NCBI GenBank assembly: GCA_902761355.1
Contig: CACWJY010000012.1
Span: forward strand, 30,869 to 94,868
DNA from: Fibrobacter succinogenes
Lineage (GTDB): Bacteria > Fibrobacterota > Fibrobacteria > Fibrobacterales > Fibrobacteraceae
Reading direction: 5' to 3'
Length of the DNA: 64,000 nucleotides
In this document: positions 62,830 to 64,000 of the stretch, piece by piece
How positions within the stretch are numbered: position 1 is the stretch's first letter
Layout: each line of letters opens with the position of its first letter
The notes under the pieces: generated by a model
Database searches by the model: none
What the model was told of the DNA's origin: nothing
Seen by the model: the letters and a program-made list of their open reading frames with translations, nothing else
Position numbers and translations under genes: made by a program

Positions 62830-62896
62830 GGCGGGAGTCGAACCCACGACCCGCTGCTTAGAAGGCAGCTGCTCTATCCAACTGAGCTACGCGAGC
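62823..62896 (-). tRNA. tRNA-Arg(TCT)
   Basis: A 74-nt cloverleaf on the minus strand: acceptor GCTCGCG/CGTGAGT with G-U pairs, D arm GCTC/GAGC, anticodon arm GCTGC-CTTCTAA-GCAGC (anticodon TCT), T arm GTGGG-TTCGACT-CCCGC. CCA is not encoded. Confidence 0.95.
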
Positions 62897-62985
62897 GAAC
62901 CTCATTATAAGGTTGCACAAATATAGTCAAAAAAAAGATGTGCGTCAATGATTCCGCATTCCCCATATAAACAAGTTTATTACGG

Positions 62986-64000
62986 TTACAACAATTCCTC
63001 GAGCGTCTCGAAGAGTACATCGGGCTCTACAGGCTTGCTCAGGTGCGCGTTCAAGCCAGCCTGCAGGCTATTCTGCACATCTTCGTCGAAGGCGTTCGCG
63101 GTGAGCGCAATAATGGGAATGCGCGTCGCGTCTTCGCGGTCCATGGAACGGATGACGCGGGTTGCCTCGAGACCATCCATTTCGGGCATGCGCACGTCCA
63201 TAAGGATTGCGGAATAGTAGCCCGGTTCGTGCGCCTTGAACATCTCGACGGCAATGCGCCCATTTTCTGCTCGTTCCGCCTTCATTTCGCGCATCGAAAG
63301 CACCATCGCCATAATTTCCGCATTTACAGGGAGATCTTCGGCGAGCAGCACCTTTCTTCCGGAAAGTGTCGCGCGCGGTTTTTCGCGCTGTCCGCCCGAC
63401 GAGCAAAGTCCACCTCCATTGTGCGATGACTTCTGCAGCGTGACGGTAACGGTGAACTTGGAACCGACACCCTTCTCGCTTTCCACATCGATGCGCCCAT
63501 CCATCAGTTCCACGATGCTCTTGGTAATAGAAAGCCCTAGGCCCGTACTGCCGTGCTTGCTGGTGTAGGATTCGTCTTCCAGCGCAAAAGCTTCGAACAT
63601 GCGCGGCATAAAGTCCTTGCCGATACCGATTCCCGAATCTTCTACGGTAAAGCGCAGGGGGCATTTTTCCCCGTCGACCGCGAGCGCTTCCACCACAAGC
63701 GAAACAGAGCCGCCTTCGGGAGTGAACTTGACGGCATTCCCGAGAATGTTTATCAGCACCTGTCTGAGTTTCATCTCGTCGCCGATATAGCAGTTGGACA
63801 CCCCGCCCTTCACATCGCAACTGTAACGGATTTTCTTGTCGTGGCACTGCGCCGTCACGATAGCGTTCACCTGCTCGAGTTCTTGCACGAACGAGAATTC
63901 CGCATTCTTGAGCGACATGCTGCCCGATTCGATGCGGCTGATATCCAGGATGTCGTTGATGACGCCCAGCAAATGCTGCGCCGACGTCCCGATTTTCTGC
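62986..64000 (-). CDS. Hybrid sensor histidine kinase with C-terminal receiver domain (3' part)
   Basis: The gene continues beyond the right edge; 338 residues are visible. The window opens at the end of the HisKA dimerisation helix (LLGVINDILDISRIESGSM), after the phospho-accepting His. The HATPase domain has its N box (INILGNAVKFTPEG), G1 (DSGIGIG) and G2 (GSTGLGLSI). A short linker is followed by a receiver domain: VLLAEDLPVNAEI, phospho-acceptor Asp in ILMDVRMPEMDG, ALTANAF and the lysine in HLSKPV. This is the BarA/RpfC-like layout. The input domain, and so the signal, lies outside the window. The 89-bp gap to tRNA-Arg(TCT) contains nothing else recognisable. Confidence 0.93.
   Translation of the reverse strand, partial: QKIGTSAQHLLGVINDILDISRIESGSMSLKNAEFSFVQELEQVNAIVTAQCHDKKIRYSCDVKGGVSNCYIGDEMKLRQVLINILGNAVKFTPEGGSVSLVVEALAVDGEKCPLRFTVEDSGIGIGKDFMPRMFEAFALEDESYTSKHGSTGLGLSITKSIVELMDGRIDVESEKGVGSKFTVTVTLQKSSHNGGGLCSSGGQREKPRATLSGRKVLLAEDLPVNAEIMAMVLSMREMKAERAENGRIAVEMFKAHEPGYYSAILMDVRMPEMDGLEATRVIRSMDREDATRIPIIALTANAFDEDVQNSLQAGLNAHLSKPVEPDVLFETLEELL

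Overview
The window looks like chromosomal DNA of a Fibrobacter species, a fibre-degrading gut bacterium of the Fibrobacterota. Support comes from a fibro-slime domain protein, a TIGR02147-type regulator (a family expanded in Fibrobacter), secreted proteins with long serine-rich linkers, a GH30 xylanase-type enzyme and a secreted esterase that share a C-terminal tail, and many outer-membrane beta-barrels. No phage, insertion sequence or CRISPR array was seen. Nearly all genes are chromosomal housekeeping or cell-envelope genes.

Layout. 1-4.1 kb: 5' part of ettA, then a minus-strand operon of a TIGR02147 regulator and two serine-rich lipoproteins. 4.3-10.7 kb: two DUF5683-like membrane proteins followed by a membrane-fusion lipoprotein and an RND pump with canonical proton-relay residues. 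10.7-11.05 kb: a gene-free stretch packed with inverted repeats. 11-17.2 kb: a membrane-anchored CbbX-like AAA+ ATPase, two outer-membrane proteins and a GH30 enzyme. 17.3-24.2 kb: the translation operon rimP-nusA-infB-rbfA-truB-ribF. 24.3-32.3 kb: nudC, the fibro-slime protein, several envelope proteins, argG and ybaB. 32.4-40.7 kb: a large lipoprotein, then a TolC-MFP-RND tripartite system whose RND subunit lacks the usual proton-relay residues. 40.8-50.1 kb: an MCE protein, recG, a FadL-type barrel, the RNase P RNA, a secreted esterase, a BamA-like barrel and a thioredoxin-like protein. 50.2-58.4 kb: PBP1A, tRNA-Arg(ACG) with a duplicated 3' end, an XRE regulator, rlmN, two methyltransferases, ung and nrnA. 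58.4-64 kb: an OmpA protein, a porin-like protein, groES-groEL behind a consensus sigma-54 promoter, tRNA-Arg(TCT), and the 3' part of a hybrid histidine kinase.

Regulatory themes. The housekeeping -10 element is usually TATATT; the RNase P RNA and tRNA-Arg(ACG) promoters show this independently of any protein gene. In about ten protein genes the same element lies only 6-9 nt before the ATG and no Shine-Dalgarno sequence is present, so these genes are probably translated from leaderless mRNAs. Others (argG, the esterase, tolC, groEL) have ordinary leaders with AGGA/GGAG sites. The clearest case, the TIGR02147 regulator, has TTGACA-17-TATATT-8-ATG and three copies of TATGCTACA in its divergent promoter region, a probable operator system.

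The best candidates for new biology are the TIGR02147/lipoprotein locus with its operator, the leaderless gene set, the sigma-54 groESL promoter, the RND pump without proton-relay aspartates, and the branched inverted-repeat structure at 10.8-10.95 kb. All coordinates and motifs were read by eye; family names rest on recognised motifs, not on database searches.
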